NCBI GenBank assembly: GCA_012522615.1
Contig: JAAYKB010000003.1
Coordinates: forward strand, 1-35,664
DNA: 35,664 nt
DNA from: Clostridiales bacterium
GTDB lineage: Bacteria; Bacillota; Clostridia; Oscillospirales; Acutalibacteraceae
Direction: 5' to 3'
Positions within the stretch are counted from its first letter, which is position 1. Each line of letters begins with the position of its first letter. Under the pieces are notes generated by a model. That model saw only the letters and a program-made list of their open reading frames with translations, was not told the DNA's origin and did not search any database. The position numbers and the translations under genes are program-made. Below are positions 14,712 to 24,044 of the stretch, in pieces.

Positions 14712-15872
14712 TTATTGGTTGGCTGTCCTTTTTTGCTTACTGACAAACAATGCTACCGAAAAAATTGCAATCGCAAAACCAAGCTGAATCAATACTGCAG
14801 TCAGAACGTCATTGCGCCCTTTATCAAAACCTATTTCACTGATTATATTATTTGCCTTTACAAACCAGTAAGCCGGAAGGAAGCTGGCAACCCGCAACAC
14901 CCCGCTTCCGAGCAAGGACTGCGGTACGAATACCCCGCATAAAAAGCTCATGCCCATTGAAAGAACATTGGATACGGCTGCTTGTACGTTATGGCTTTTG
15001 ATAAGGATTCCCACCAGAAATCCGATGGCGGTACAAACGGTTGTAAATACAAGCGAGTTCAAAGCGAGAATGGGCAGTGATTCTGACAAGACGAGCGATT
15101 CCCCATATATTATAATTCCGAAGAGAACAATGACGGCCCAGCAGAAAAGGGAATAGATTATGCTGCCGAGGCCAATCTGGATATTCATACTGCGCTGCTT
15201 GATTGGAGAGCACAGGTTTCTCCGCTTTAAGTCAGGCTGGTTAAATACCATCATAATGGTGCTTATGCCCAATGTGGCAAGCGCCAGCATAACATAGGGG
15301 AAAAAGTTGAAATAGTAGGTGTATCCTTCCGAATTATTGCTTTCGACCCTGGATTTCATAACAATATCCGTCTTCACGGCAAGATTTTTTGAAACAAGCT
15401 CTGCTTGTTTTTCTGCCGTAAAATTGCTGTAATCGCCGACAAGGCGCAAGGTCTGCAGGTATCTGTTTACAATCAAATCCAGATATATGGCGGATGTGGA
15501 ATTGGGAACAACAACCGTTTCAATCCTGCTGTTTTCGCTTTTATTAAAACTGTCAGAGAATCCCTTTGGGATGATGGCTATATACTCAACCTTGCGAAAA
15601 AACAGCGCGTCTTGAAGCTTTTCGGTATCATCCGGCATATCAACAATTGTGCTGGTTTTTGAAAGATATTCGGTCAGTCCCTTTGCAATGTTGTTTTCTC
15701 CGTCCCGGTTGATAACCGCGATTCTGATTTTTGAATCCGTAAAGCCTGTGTCTTCAGGAGAGGTGTAAAATTGCGAGGTCATATACGTGACGCCGAGGAA
15801 TATCAGGAGGTAGATGATTAGCGGTGTCCTTGCGGCGTTGATGATTCGAAAAAAGGTTTTAAATACTGGCAT
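14712..15872 (-). CDS. ABC-2 type transporter permease
   Basis: 386 residues. One N-terminal membrane helix (about 15-32) is followed by a large extracytoplasmic domain (about 35-200) and five or more C-terminal helices, the ABC2_membrane_3 layout of drug, bacteriocin and lipid exporters. The start at 15872 has GAGGAGGGA upstream. It overlaps the preceding permease gene by 14 bases. The substrate is unknown. Confidence 0.85.
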   Translation of the reverse strand: MPVFKTFFRIINAARTPLIIYLLIFLGVTYMTSQFYTSPEDTGFTDSKIRIAVINRDGENNIAKGLTEYLSKTSTIVDMPDDTEKLQDALFFRKVEYIAIIPKGFSDSFNKSENSRIETVVVPNSTSAIYLDLIVNRYLQTLRLVGDYSNFTAEKQAELVSKNLAVKTDIVMKSRVESNNSEGYTYYFNFFPYVMLALATLGISTIMMVFNQPDLKRRNLCSPIKQRSMNIQIGLGSIIYSLFCWAVIVLFGIIIYGESLVLSESLPILALNSLVFTTVCTAIGFLVGILIKSHNVQAAVSNVLSMGMSFLCGVFVPQSLLGSGVLRVASFLPAYWFVKANNIISEIGFDKGRNDVLTAVLIQLGFAIAIFSVALFVSKQKRTANQ

Positions 15873-17001
15873 AACGTTCCCTCCTCAAAAACAGATAGCT
15901 GCCGATGGTAAAGAGGATTGAAATTACGCATAGCAGTCCGATATTTATAAAGTAGCGCGTGAGCGGCTCATAGATATAAAGACTGTAGAATGCGTCGGTA
16001 ATCAGCGCTGCCGGATTGACCATGTTGAGTATGGGAACATTCTGGTCAATAATTATTTTCATGTTGCCGAACATCAATCCGGAAAGGAAGCTCATGGTCA
16101 TTGAGAAGCCTAACAGAATGGATGTTTTGAAGTTTTCGCTCTTTCTGAAGGCGGAACCGATAAAGGTTCCGAACGAAACGCCGGTGAAGCAGCCGACCAG
16201 ACAGGTCAAAACGACATAACCCCAGCGTTCGCCGAAATCAACACCCAGAACAAACGCGATATAACCGACTGTGATAAGGATTTCGCTGAAATGAATAACA
16301 AGAGCCGCCAAAATGTCGCTTGAAACAGCTTTTAGTTTGTGGGTGGGGGCAATACTTCGGCGGGCGCCTAATGCCGAGAGGTCAGCCTGAATTTCGGTTG
16401 TGTTGCGCATTCCCCAAAAGGAGCCGTAAAGGCATGACATGGCGATTAGGGCATAGAAATAGTTGAGCATGGTGTCGGGCTTCGCCCCGCTGAAGGTAAT
16501 CTCTTTGGTGTAGATATTCTGATCCGAAAGAGCGTCGAGCAGTCCCTCGCCGATGGCATTGGGATTGCTTTCAATAACAGCTTGAACAGTCTTTTCGGTC
16601 TGGAGATACTGATCCAGCAAAGTCTTGAGTATGCTTTGGTTCAGCCCTGATTTTTTTACCTTCAAAGAGATTGTATCCGAGACAATTATGACACCCGAGA
16701 CCTGGCCGTTCTCCAGTTTTTCATCGGCCTCCTTTTCGTCCAGTACAGACAGTTTCAGACGAGGATTATCGCCGCTTGAAACGCTCTTGAGAAACTCCGA
16801 AAAGTAGGTGTTGGATTTGTATGAGTCGTTATTGACGACTGCGGTGGGAATTGGGGAAAACTCCTCGGATTTATTCATAACGCTGCTGAATGCAATGTAA
16901 AAAAATGTAGCAAGAAGTATCGGAAATAACAGTGTCCAGAAGACGCTGTCCTTGTCCCGTAGCAGCGTTTTTACTCGTGAGGAAAACAAAAAGAAAAACA
17001 C
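15859..17001 (-). CDS. ABC-2 type transporter permease
   Basis: 380 residues with the same architecture as its neighbour: a helix near the N-terminus (KDSVFWTLLFPILLATFFYI), a soluble extracytoplasmic domain (about 45-180) and about five helices. The two half-permeases probably form a heterodimer. The start is GTG 17001, with AAAGGAGG (17010-17017) at 8 bases. It is 14 bases from the ATPase gene stop. Confidence 0.86.
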   Translation of the reverse strand: MFFFLFSSRVKTLLRDKDSVFWTLLFPILLATFFYIAFSSVMNKSEEFSPIPTAVVNNDSYKSNTYFSEFLKSVSSGDNPRLKLSVLDEKEADEKLENGQVSGVIIVSDTISLKVKKSGLNQSILKTLLDQYLQTEKTVQAVIESNPNAIGEGLLDALSDQNIYTKEITFSGAKPDTMLNYFYALIAMSCLYGSFWGMRNTTEIQADLSALGARRSIAPTHKLKAVSSDILAALVIHFSEILITVGYIAFVLGVDFGERWGYVVLTCLVGCFTGVSFGTFIGSAFRKSENFKTSILLGFSMTMSFLSGLMFGNMKIIIDQNVPILNMVNPAALITDAFYSLYIYEPLTRYFINIGLLCVISILFTIGSYLFLRRERYASI

Positions 17002-17015
17002 TACGGCGACCTCCT

Positions 17016-17948
17016 TTAATCACGAAGTTCTTTTCCGGTGATTTCGAGAAAGACATCGTTCAATGTGGGCAGTTCGGAATACACGCGCCCAAAGGACAAA
17101 TCGCGAACCTTAAGTGTGTCGAGAACGCGGATAAGGTTATGCTTTCCGCCCGAACAGTGCACGATAAGCCGATTATCCGAATAAGCTGCATCTGTTATAT
17201 GAGGCAGGCTTTTGATTGATTCGAGATCATCGTCGGACAGCTTATACATTTCAATGGTAAGGGTTTCACCGGTCTTTATCATCTTTTTTAACTCTTCCTT
17301 GGTACCGATTGCGAGGGTTCTGCCCTTGTCGATTATAGCTATTCTGCTGCAGATTCGCTCAACCTCTTCCATATAATGCGATGTGTAGACAATGGTCGCA
17401 CCTTCTCGGTTGAGCCGTAAAATTCCCTCAAGAATATTGTTGCGGCTTTGGGGGTCGACTGCCACGGTCGGTTCGTCAAGAAAGATAAGCTTCGGCTTAT
17501 GCGCGATTCCGCAGGCGATATTGAGTCGGCGGAGCAGCCCGCCCGACAGCTTTTTGGGCTTGAATTTTCGATAATCCTGCAGACCGACAAACTCGATTGC
17601 TTCATCGACATATTTGTTGCATTTTTCTTTATCGGAGATATATAAGCTGCAGAAATAATGGATGTTTTCAAATACCGTCAGTTCGTTGAAAACGGCGACA
17701 TTCTGCATTACCACTCCGATATTGCGTTTTGTATCATAGGCGTCCGGGGTCATGGGCTTGCCGAAGATTTCAATCGTTCCTTTATCGTATTTAAGCAGGG
17801 ACAGCATACAATTAATTGCCGTGGTTTTTCCCGAGCCGTTCGGACCCAGAAGTCCGAACACCTCGCCCTCTTTAATCTCCAGCCCGAAATGATCAAGAGC
17901 CAGCAGATCGCCGTACCGTTTTACAAGATTTTGCACTTTAATAACCAT
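17016..17948 (-). CDS. ABC transporter ATP-binding protein
   Basis: 310 residues: Walker A GLLGPNGSGKTT (about 35-46), Q-loop GVVMQNVAVFNEL, signature LSGGLLRR, Walker B LIFLDEPTVAVD and the switch His in YTSHYMEEVE. In DEPTVAVDP the usual SGLDP is replaced by VAVDP, as seen in several exporters. A regulatory C-terminal domain follows from about residue 225. The start is ATG 17948, with GGAGG at 17958-17962; the open frame extends to 18122 but lacks a better site. It powers the two permeases downstream. Confidence 0.93.
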   Translation of the reverse strand: MVIKVQNLVKRYGDLLALDHFGLEIKEGEVFGLLGPNGSGKTTAINCMLSLLKYDKGTIEIFGKPMTPDAYDTKRNIGVVMQNVAVFNELTVFENIHYFCSLYISDKEKCNKYVDEAIEFVGLQDYRKFKPKKLSGGLLRRLNIACGIAHKPKLIFLDEPTVAVDPQSRNNILEGILRLNREGATIVYTSHYMEEVERICSRIAIIDKGRTLAIGTKEELKKMIKTGETLTIEMYKLSDDDLESIKSLPHITDAAYSDNRLIVHCSGGKHNLIRVLDTLKVRDLSFGRVYSELPTLNDVFLEITGKELRD

Positions 17949-18031
17949 GGTATATTTCCTCCCTGGGTTTGATGACCTTATTTTAACAAATCCGTAGCGA
18001 ATGCGGTAGTGAATACAGTCATAAATTGAAG

Positions 18032-18043
18032 TGACAAATGTCA
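18032..18043. promoter_or_regulatory. Short palindrome upstream of the ABC exporter operon
   Basis: TGACA (18032-18036) AA TGTCA (18039-18043) is an exact inverted repeat, resembling TetR-type operators. On the minus strand TTGTCA and TATTCA (about 16 apart) overlap it as a weak promoter. No regulator gene is adjacent. Confidence 0.35.
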
Positions 18044-18091
18044 TTTGGAAGTAGAACCACAGACAATAAATCGGGGGGGAGCCACAGAGGT

Positions 18092-18122
18092 AAAAAATGA
18101 GGCGGCTAAATTGCCGCCTCAT
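18092..18122 (-). terminator. Terminator of the hrcA-grpE-dnaK-dnaJ operon
   Basis: On the minus strand ATGAGGCGGC (18122-18113) pairs with GCCGCCTCAT (18107-18098), followed by six T (18097-18092). Confidence 0.9.
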
Positions 18123-18168
18123 CCTTCAGTTTTATTATATAGGTTTACCCTAACTATCGGCAAAAAGC

Positions 18169-19308
18169 CTATGAATTAAACGCGTCCTTTACCTTCTGGA
18201 AAAAGGTTCGCCGTTTTGGATAGTTTCCCTCTCCGCATGCTTCCTCTAATTCCTTGAGCAGCTTTTTCTGGGTGGCGTTGAGCTTTTGCGGTACTTCTAT
18301 CGTGACCTTAAGGATTTGATCCCCGTGGCCGCGTCCATTGACGAAGGGGATTCCCTTGCCCTTGAGTCTAAACATATCGCCGGGTTGCGTGCCCTCCTTT
18401 ATCACATGCTTTATGTTTCCGTCAAGCGTGGGTACGTCAACCTCAGCGCCCAGAGCAGCCTGAACAAAGGTCAGCGGAAGCTCATACCAGACGTCATAGC
18501 CTTCGCGCTCGAATATAGGATGGGGACGAACCGCAACCGATACCTGAAGGTCGCCTGCCGGTCCTCCGTTTGTGCCGGAATTGCCCTTGCCGCGTATAGT
18601 GATAATCTGACCGTCGTCAATACCCGCGGGGATATTGATTCCGATTGATGACGGGCGGCGCACATGACCAGTTCCGTCGCAAGCATGGCAGGGCGTTTCA
18701 ATAATTCTGCCGCGTCCCCGACAACGCGAACAAATCGTCTGTGTCTGTATAACGCCGAAAGGAGTGCGTTGCTGACGGCGTTCTTGGCCGCTTCCGTGAC
18801 AGGTCGGACAGGTTTTCGGCGAGGTACCTTTTGCCGCTCCGCTGCCGTTGCATTCGTCGCAAGCAGTGATTACCCGGACATCAACCTGCTTTTTACATCC
18901 TCTTGCCGCCTCTTCAAACGATATGACAATCGATGCTGAAATATCACTGCCGCGACGAGGTGCATTGGGGTTTTGGCGGCGTCCCGAACCCCCGAAAAAC
19001 GAGGAAAACAGGTCTCCAAAATCAAAATCCATGCCGTCAAAGCCGTAGCCCTGATAACCGCCCGCTCCGAAGTTAGGATCAACGCCCGCATGACCGTACT
19101 GGTCATACCGCGCTCTTTTCTGGCTGTCCGAAAGAACCTCGTAGGCTTCGTTGACCTCTTTAAAGTTGGCTTCAGCCTGTTTGTCACCCGGATTAAGGTC
19201 TGGATGATATTTTTTCGCCAGCCGGCGATAGGCTTTTTTGATTTCATCCTCCGAAGCGCCTTTTCCGAGTCCAAGCACCTCGTAGTAATCGCGTTTGTTT
19301 TCGGCCAT
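18169..19308 (-). CDS. dnaJ: Chaperone protein DnaJ (type I Hsp40)
   Basis: Stimulates DnaK ATPase and delivers substrates. 379 residues: J domain with HPD (KKYHPDLNPGD, about 30-40), Gly/Phe-rich region (GAGGYQGYGFDGMDF), and the four zinc motifs CDECNGSG, CPTCHGSG, CSRCRGRG and CHACDGTG (about 147-215). The C-terminal substrate-binding domains complete a full type I protein. Downstream of dnaK in the same operon. Confidence 0.98.
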   Translation of the reverse strand: MAENKRDYYEVLGLGKGASEDEIKKAYRRLAKKYHPDLNPGDKQAEANFKEVNEAYEVLSDSQKRARYDQYGHAGVDPNFGAGGYQGYGFDGMDFDFGDLFSSFFGGSGRRQNPNAPRRGSDISASIVISFEEAARGCKKQVDVRVITACDECNGSGAAKGTSPKTCPTCHGSGQERRQQRTPFGVIQTQTICSRCRGRGRIIETPCHACDGTGHVRRPSSIGINIPAGIDDGQIITIRGKGNSGTNGGPAGDLQVSVAVRPHPIFEREGYDVWYELPLTFVQAALGAEVDVPTLDGNIKHVIKEGTQPGDMFRLKGKGIPFVNGRGHGDQILKVTIEVPQKLNATQKKLLKELEEACGEGNYPKRRTFFQKVKDAFNS

Positions 19309-19376
19309 TAAAGAACCATGCCTTTCTATGCCTAATCTTCTGTCGATAAATTATTATATGAAATCATTACATAATG

Positions 19377-19417
19377 GGATAAATCCACCGCTTGGTACCC
19401 CGCACGGTGGATTATCC
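19377..19417 (-). other. Stem-loop between dnaK and dnaJ
   Basis: On the minus strand GGATAATCCACCG (19417-19405) can pair with CGGTGGATTTATCC (19390-19377), with one unpaired base. No strong T run follows, so a processing or partial attenuation site is more likely than a full terminator. Confidence 0.5.
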
Positions 19418-19430
19418 AATATTGATTAAG

Positions 19431-21239
19431 CTATTTTACTTCACCGTCGTAATAACCGTCATCCGACGGGGCGGCGTCGGGGGTGGTTCCGGACGCGTCC
19501 TGAGGAGCGGCACTGCTGTATACCTTTGCGGAGACTTCATGGAATTTATTGGTCAACTCTTCCTGCTTTGCCTTAATTTCCTCAATGTTATCACCCTTGA
19601 GGGCTTCCTTGAGCGCATCCAGCTTGGAATTCAACTCGGACTTGTCGGCTTGCTCTATCTTATCGCCCAGTTCATTGATTGTCTTCTCACACTGATAGAC
19701 CATCTGGTCGGCAGCGTTGCGTGTTTCAACCTCCTCGCGGCGCTTCTTGTCCTCCTCCGCATACTGCTGGGCTTCCTGTACAGCCTTTTCGATATCCTCT
19801 TTGGACATGTTGGTGTTGGAGGTGATGGTAATCTTCTGCTCGCGTCCGGTTCCCAAATCCTTGGCGCTAACGTTTACAATGCCGTTGGCGTCAATATCAA
19901 AGGTAACCTCAATTTGCGGTACTCCGCGGGGGGCGGGAGCGATTCCGTCGAGATGGAACATGCCGAGGGTCTTGTTATCCTTGGCAAAATCACGCTCGCC
20001 CTGCAGGACATGAATCTCAACGGAGGGCTGGTTGTCGGCTGCGGTCGAGAAAATCTGACTCTTTTTGGTCGGAATTGTAGTGTTTCTTTCGATTATTCTT
20101 GTCATAACCCCGCCCATTGTCTCAACTCCGAGCGACAATGGGGTAACATCGAGAAGCAGCAATCCCTTTACGTCGCCGCCCAAAACGCCGGCCTGCAGAG
20201 CGGCGCCCATGGCAACGCATTCGTCGGGGTTGATGCCCTTGAAGGGCTCCTGCTCCATAAAGTTTTTAATTGCTTCCTGAACGGCGGGAATACGGGTGGA
20301 ACCTCCTACCAGAAGCACCTTGTTGATATCCTTTTTGCTAAGCCCCGAATCACTAAGTGCCTGGCGGACAGGTCCCATGGTCGCCTCCACCAAAGACGCG
20401 GTCATTTCATTGAATTTAGCACGGGTCAGAGTAAGGTCTAGATGCTTGGGTCCGTTTGCGTCGGCAGTGATAAACGGCAGGTTTATAGAGCTTGTGGTCG
20501 AGCCGGAAAGCTCAACCTTTGCTTTCTCCGCCGCCTCACGAAGCCGCTGAAGCGCCATTTTATCCTTAGACAGGTCGATACCGTTTTCCCTTTTGAATTC
20601 TGCAACCATCCAGTCAATAATCTTCTGGTCAAAATCATCGCCGCCCAGACGGTTATTGCCCGCCGTGGCGAGAACCTCCTGAACGCCATCGCCCATTTCG
20701 ATTATAGAAACGTCAAAGGTGCCTCCGCCGAGGTCATAAACCATAACCTTTTGGTCGTTTTCCTTGTCGATTCCGTATGCAAGGGCAGCGGCAGTCGGCT
20801 CGTTTATGATTCGCTTGACTTCCAGACCGGCAATCTTGCCGGCGTCTTTTGTGGCCTGACGCTGGGAGTCGGTGAAGTATGCGGGGACTGTGATAACCGC
20901 CTCTGTTACCTTGTCGCCTAGATAGGCTTCCGCATCGGCCTTTAGCTTTGACAGAATCATTGCCGAGATTTCCTGAGGAGTATATGATTTATTGTCAATC
21001 TTCACGGTATATCCCGTACCCATTTCACGTTTAATGGATGAAATGGTGCGTTCGGGGTTTGAAACAGCCTGCTGCTTTGCAACACGTCCGACGATACGCT
21101 CGCCGTCTTTTTTAAATGCCACAACCGAAGGGGTTGTACGCGCTCCTTCGACGTTCGGTATCACGACAGGCTCTCCGCCTTCGATAACCGCAACGCAGGA
21201 ATTTGTTGTACCAAGGTCGATACCGATAATTTTTGCCAT
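19431..21239 (-). CDS. dnaK: Chaperone protein DnaK (Hsp70)
   Basis: 602 residues, the usual Firmicute length. It begins MAKIIGIDLGTTNSCVAVIEGG (phosphate 1 motif) and has VYDLGGGTFDVSI (phosphate 2) and VLLVGGSTRIPAVQEA (adenosine motif). Linker LLLLDVTPLSLG precedes the substrate-binding domain; the tail is acidic and ends DDGYYDGEVK. ATG 21239 has GGAGAAATCAGT just upstream. Works with GrpE and DnaJ, encoded on either side. Confidence 0.98.
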   Translation of the reverse strand: MAKIIGIDLGTTNSCVAVIEGGEPVVIPNVEGARTTPSVVAFKKDGERIVGRVAKQQAVSNPERTISSIKREMGTGYTVKIDNKSYTPQEISAMILSKLKADAEAYLGDKVTEAVITVPAYFTDSQRQATKDAGKIAGLEVKRIINEPTAAALAYGIDKENDQKVMVYDLGGGTFDVSIIEMGDGVQEVLATAGNNRLGGDDFDQKIIDWMVAEFKRENGIDLSKDKMALQRLREAAEKAKVELSGSTTSSINLPFITADANGPKHLDLTLTRAKFNEMTASLVEATMGPVRQALSDSGLSKKDINKVLLVGGSTRIPAVQEAIKNFMEQEPFKGINPDECVAMGAALQAGVLGGDVKGLLLLDVTPLSLGVETMGGVMTRIIERNTTIPTKKSQIFSTAADNQPSVEIHVLQGERDFAKDNKTLGMFHLDGIAPAPRGVPQIEVTFDIDANGIVNVSAKDLGTGREQKITITSNTNMSKEDIEKAVQEAQQYAEEDKKRREEVETRNAADQMVYQCEKTINELGDKIEQADKSELNSKLDALKEALKGDNIEEIKAKQEELTNKFHEVSAKVYSSAAPQDASGTTPDAAPSDDGYYDGEVK

Positions 21240-21290
21240 ACTGATTTCTCCAATCTTGAATTCATTATTAAGATATAAACAATTATTAAA

Positions 21291-21869
21291 TTAATTTGCA
21301 ACCTTAACCATTGCGGGGCGAAGAATACGCCCGCCAAGTCTGTATCCCTTTTGATATACTTCGGTAACGGTGTCGGGCTCGACGCCCTCGGCGTCCTCGC
21401 GTGTGACCGCGTGATGTATTTCAGGATTGAAAGGTTGGCCGGTAGGATCAATGGCTTCCAGTCCCAAAGACTTCAAAAGCTCGTCGAGCTGGCGTATCGT
21501 CATAACGACTCCTTCCTTATACTCGTCGCCGGGCGGAGCTTCGGCCGCGCGGCCGAGATTATCAAGAGCGGGCAGAAGCGCCTTAATGGTTTCGGCCTTT
21601 ACAAAGCCGCTCAACTGTTCCTTTTCCTGTTCCGTTCTGCGTTTATAGTTGGCATATTCGGCGAGCATTCGCTGGTATAAATCGTTTAGTTCATCCAGCT
21701 TCTTTTTTAGCTCCTCAATCTCCTCAAGAAGCTTTTTTGTCTGTTGGTCGTCCTTCTTGTTTGACTTTGCACCCTTGACCGAAGCGCCGGACTTTTTCTG
21801 CTCGGGCTTTTCCGCGATTTGTTCCTCTGTGACTACCTCTTCGGTTTCGGGTGTGGTTGTTTTACTCAC
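21291..21869 (-). CDS. grpE: Nucleotide exchange factor GrpE
   Basis: Releases ADP from DnaK. A long N-terminal coiled coil (LLEEIEELKKKLDELNDLYQ) leads into the conserved head: FVKAETIKALLPALDNLGRA, LKSLGLEAIDPTGQPFNPEI and the C-terminal GYRLGGRILRPAMVKVAN. The GTG at 21869 is preferred because AAAGGA abuts the ATG at 21881, leaving that ATG without spacing; the four-codon difference is not decisive. 192 residues. Confidence 0.96.
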   Translation of the reverse strand: MSKTTTPETEEVVTEEQIAEKPEQKKSGASVKGAKSNKKDDQQTKKLLEEIEELKKKLDELNDLYQRMLAEYANYKRRTEQEKEQLSGFVKAETIKALLPALDNLGRAAEAPPGDEYKEGVVMTIRQLDELLKSLGLEAIDPTGQPFNPEIHHAVTREDAEGVEPDTVTEVYQKGYRLGGRILRPAMVKVAN

Positions 21870-21960
21870 AGCTATGACCATTCCTTTCTCAATCCGGACG
21901 CGGTCTCGCCGCAAAATTATATACCGGATTTATGCTCAAAAAAGCAATAAAATCGACGTC

Positions 21961-23016
21961 TTATTCCTCATCGTCAGGATTATTTTTGTCTAAACCAATT
22001 ATTTCATCCATTATCCTGCCGATTGACCGTGCAAAATATTCAATACGCGGTATTTCAAAGGCATAATCCATCCGCAGCGGTCCGATTATCCCAATCGACC
22101 CGTCGGGCCGACCGCCCAGCTTGTATCTGGTAACAATTATACTCGAACCGTCAAGCTCGGGTCTTTTGCTTTCACTGCCGATTACAACACGAAGTCCTTT
22201 GGGAACGGCGGTCAGCAATCTTGTCAGCATATCTCTTTGCGCCAAAAAGGTAAGTAAATCCCTTGCCCTGACAGGGTCATAATCGGGATGATGAAGCAGG
22301 TTGAGTTGGCCTTTCAAAGAGATTTCCAATTCCGCCGATTCCTGAACCAACTGATAAAAGGTGGTCAGTGCCGGGGCGCAAACCAAGCCGTATGCTCCGA
22401 GTGCGGTCACCAAGCTCTGCACCTGCGGAAGTCCTATATCCGACAGCAGACTGCCGCAAAAATACTCGTTCAAGGCACGGGACAGGGTTTCAAGCGCCTC
22501 GTTCTCAATATCACTGTCAAACCTGCATACGCGTGTGCGAAGCATACCTGATCCCGTCATAAGCAGCAGCGCCGCCGAGTACCGGGATACACGAAGAACC
22601 TCGATTCGCCTGATATCGGCCGCGTAACTGCTCGGAGTGGTCGTCACTGCGGCGCAGCCGGTCGTTTCCGCCAAAACATTTGATGCTTCTTCAACCAGCT
22701 TTTCAGGATCGCCGGCAGCGCGCTTTAGCTGAGTGTCAATTTCCCTGCGGTCGTCCTCGGAAAGAGCGCGGCGGTCCATAAGACTGTCGATATACAGACG
22801 AAAGGCGGCGGCAGTCGGGATGCGTCCGGCGGATGTGTGGGGTTGTTCAAGATATCCCATGGCTGCGAGTTCTGCCATTTCATTGCGGATGGTAGCGGAT
22901 GAAACGGCGTTGTCCAGCATATCAACCAACACTTTTGAACCAACAGGCTCGCCGGTTCGGACATAGACGTCGATTAAGGCGGTCAATATCCTCTGCTTTC
23001 GCTCACCAAGCTCCAT
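21961..23016 (-). CDS. hrcA: Heat-inducible transcription repressor HrcA
   Basis: Binds CIRCE to repress the operon; needs GroE to fold in known cases. 351 residues: N-terminal winged helix (ERKQRILTALIDVYVRTGEP, ATIRNEMAELAAMGYLEQPH, TSAGRIPT), then the GAF-like and dimer domains, ending in IGPLRMDYAFEIPRIEYFAR. ATG 23016 is chosen because AAAGGA ends 8 bases upstream; an earlier in-frame ATG at 23025 overlaps that site. Confidence 0.97.
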   Translation of the reverse strand: MELGERKQRILTALIDVYVRTGEPVGSKVLVDMLDNAVSSATIRNEMAELAAMGYLEQPHTSAGRIPTAAAFRLYIDSLMDRRALSEDDRREIDTQLKRAAGDPEKLVEEASNVLAETTGCAAVTTTPSSYAADIRRIEVLRVSRYSAALLLMTGSGMLRTRVCRFDSDIENEALETLSRALNEYFCGSLLSDIGLPQVQSLVTALGAYGLVCAPALTTFYQLVQESAELEISLKGQLNLLHHPDYDPVRARDLLTFLAQRDMLTRLLTAVPKGLRVVIGSESKRPELDGSSIIVTRYKLGGRPDGSIGIIGPLRMDYAFEIPRIEYFARSIGRIMDEIIGLDKNNPDDEE

Positions 23017-23046
23017 GCTACCCATCCTTTCATTAATATCGGGGCG

Positions 23047-23073
23047 TTAGCACTCTGGCACCTCGAGTGCTAA
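23047..23073. promoter_or_regulatory. CIRCE operator of the heat-shock operon
   Basis: TTAGCACTC (23047-23055), nine bases, GAGTGCTAA (23065-23073): an exact CIRCE element, the HrcA binding site, between promoter and hrcA. Confidence 0.98.
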
Positions 23074-23081
23074 CATTATAT

Positions 23082-23110
23082 AATTTACCATTCCCCCACA
23101 CCCATGTCAA
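23082..23110 (-). promoter_or_regulatory. Sigma-A promoter of hrcA-grpE-dnaK-dnaJ
   Basis: On the minus strand TTGACA (23110-23105), a 17-base spacer and TAAATT (23087-23082). A better -10 sequence TATAAT (23080-23075) lies slightly downstream but is badly spaced. CIRCE directly follows, so HrcA would block initiation. Confidence 0.7.
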
Positions 23111-23263
23111 TATGTAATTGTGAACCTTTTGTAAAAGAAATGGAAGGACGCCCCGTTATTAGAAACACAAAAAATAGTATTCAAAACCCACTCATAAATC
23201 ATATATTGTATATTGTGCTGTTCATACCTCGTTATAACAAAATATATTCGGCATATTTTTGAA

Positions 23264-23292
23264 TTGCACGATTCATAATTTTCCATTATAAT
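23264..23292 (+). promoter_or_regulatory. Promoter of the 83-residue protein gene
   Basis: TTGCAC (23264-23269), a 17-base spacer and TATAAT (23287-23292), about 60 bases before the start codon. The rest of 23111-23263 is AT-rich and shows nothing else. Confidence 0.75.
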
Positions 23293-23353
23293 GTTTATAA
23301 CAACAAGGGTTGTTAAATGCCGCATTCCCTAAAGCTGAAAGGAGCGAAAAACC

Positions 23354-23605
23354 ATGGCCGGATTTAAAATCCACAACTTTGATCTGAGCAAACTCATTGA
23401 ATTCGCATCAACTGCGAAAGGCGAAGTTTATCTTAAGACTGCCGACGGTGACAGCCTTAATCTTAAAAGCAGGTTAACCCAGCTTCTCGCCCTGTCGAGT
23501 GCAGTTGACTGGGGAAATGTCGGCGAAGCGACTGTTGTCTGCAGCGATCCCGATGACGAAAGCAGACTGTTCCGTATTAATCTTTATGGCACCGACTCCA
23601 AATAG
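23354..23605 (+). CDS. Small conserved clostridial protein of unknown function
   Basis: 83 residues, soluble, no Cys-rich or membrane segment: MAGFKIHNFDLSKLIEFAST... ending ESRLFRINLYGTDSK. It has its own promoter, a perfect AAAGGAG ribosome binding site (about 23338-23344) and a strong terminator, so it is a real and probably well-expressed monocistronic gene. I recall similar short proteins in other Clostridia, but no function can be read from the sequence. Alternating beta-strand and helix character with acidic loops is all that is visible. Confidence 0.85.
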   Translation: MAGFKIHNFDLSKLIEFASTAKGEVYLKTADGDSLNLKSRLTQLLALSSAVDWGNVGEATVVCSDPDDESRLFRINLYGTDSK

Positions 23606-23615
23606 GTTTAAAAGC

Positions 23616-23656
23616 TAAAAAATCCCGCTCGCAAAAAATGCGAGCGGGATTTTTTG
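23616..23656. terminator. Strong bidirectional terminator
   Basis: AAAAAATCCCGCTCGCA is followed by its complement TGCGAGCGGGATTTTTT with a short A-rich loop. It ends the 83-residue gene (plus) and can also end the convergent gene at 23667 (minus). Confidence 0.93.
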
Positions 23657-23666
23657 TTGTATGGTC

Positions 23667-23894
23667 TTAGACTAACGCATCCTCGATTATGTCCCTAAAA
23701 TGGATATCGGCCACATCTCCCTTCGTAATCTTCTCCGCAAGATTACATACAAAATCATAGTCACATGAAATATCCTCGACCACAGCTAATACTTTTTGCA
23801 TACTCTTATAGGCTATTCCATATGTAACCGCCCAACCATAGTCCTCGATGTACTGCTCGCAGGTAATAAGTTCACATTTTTTATTAACAGTCAC
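23667..23894 (-). CDS. DUF6514-like small protein
   Basis: 75 residues: YGWAVTYGIAYKSMQK, AVVEDISCDYDFVCNLAEKI, ADIHFRDIIEDALV. The pattern of a YGI strand, a VEDIS turn and a C-terminal DIIED helix resembles the short clostridial DUF6514 family; this is from memory and not checked. The start is GTG 23894, with AGGGAGAG upstream. It is divergent from the Spo0A-type regulator gene. Function unknown. Confidence 0.7.
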   Translation of the reverse strand: MTVNKKCELITCEQYIEDYGWAVTYGIAYKSMQKVLAVVEDISCDYDFVCNLAEKITKGDVADIHFRDIIEDALV

Positions 23895-24044
23895 TAGTTA
23901 TCTCTCCCTTTCATTTTTTTGTAATTTGACTGAAGAATGTGCACTTTCTTCCCGTTTTATATGAGATAATAACAATTTAATGGTTTACGTTGTAAAAATA
24001 AATTGGTTATTATACAATTATTCATTAGATTTTGTTGGTTATTG

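Noticed and set aside
19392..20441. 349-residue plus-strand ORF
   Set aside because: Lies entirely opposite dnaK/its downstream region; shadow of a highly conserved gene, with no ribosome binding site.
23107..23325. 72-residue minus-strand ORF upstream of hrcA
   Set aside because: AT-rich, covers two promoters, no ribosome binding site.
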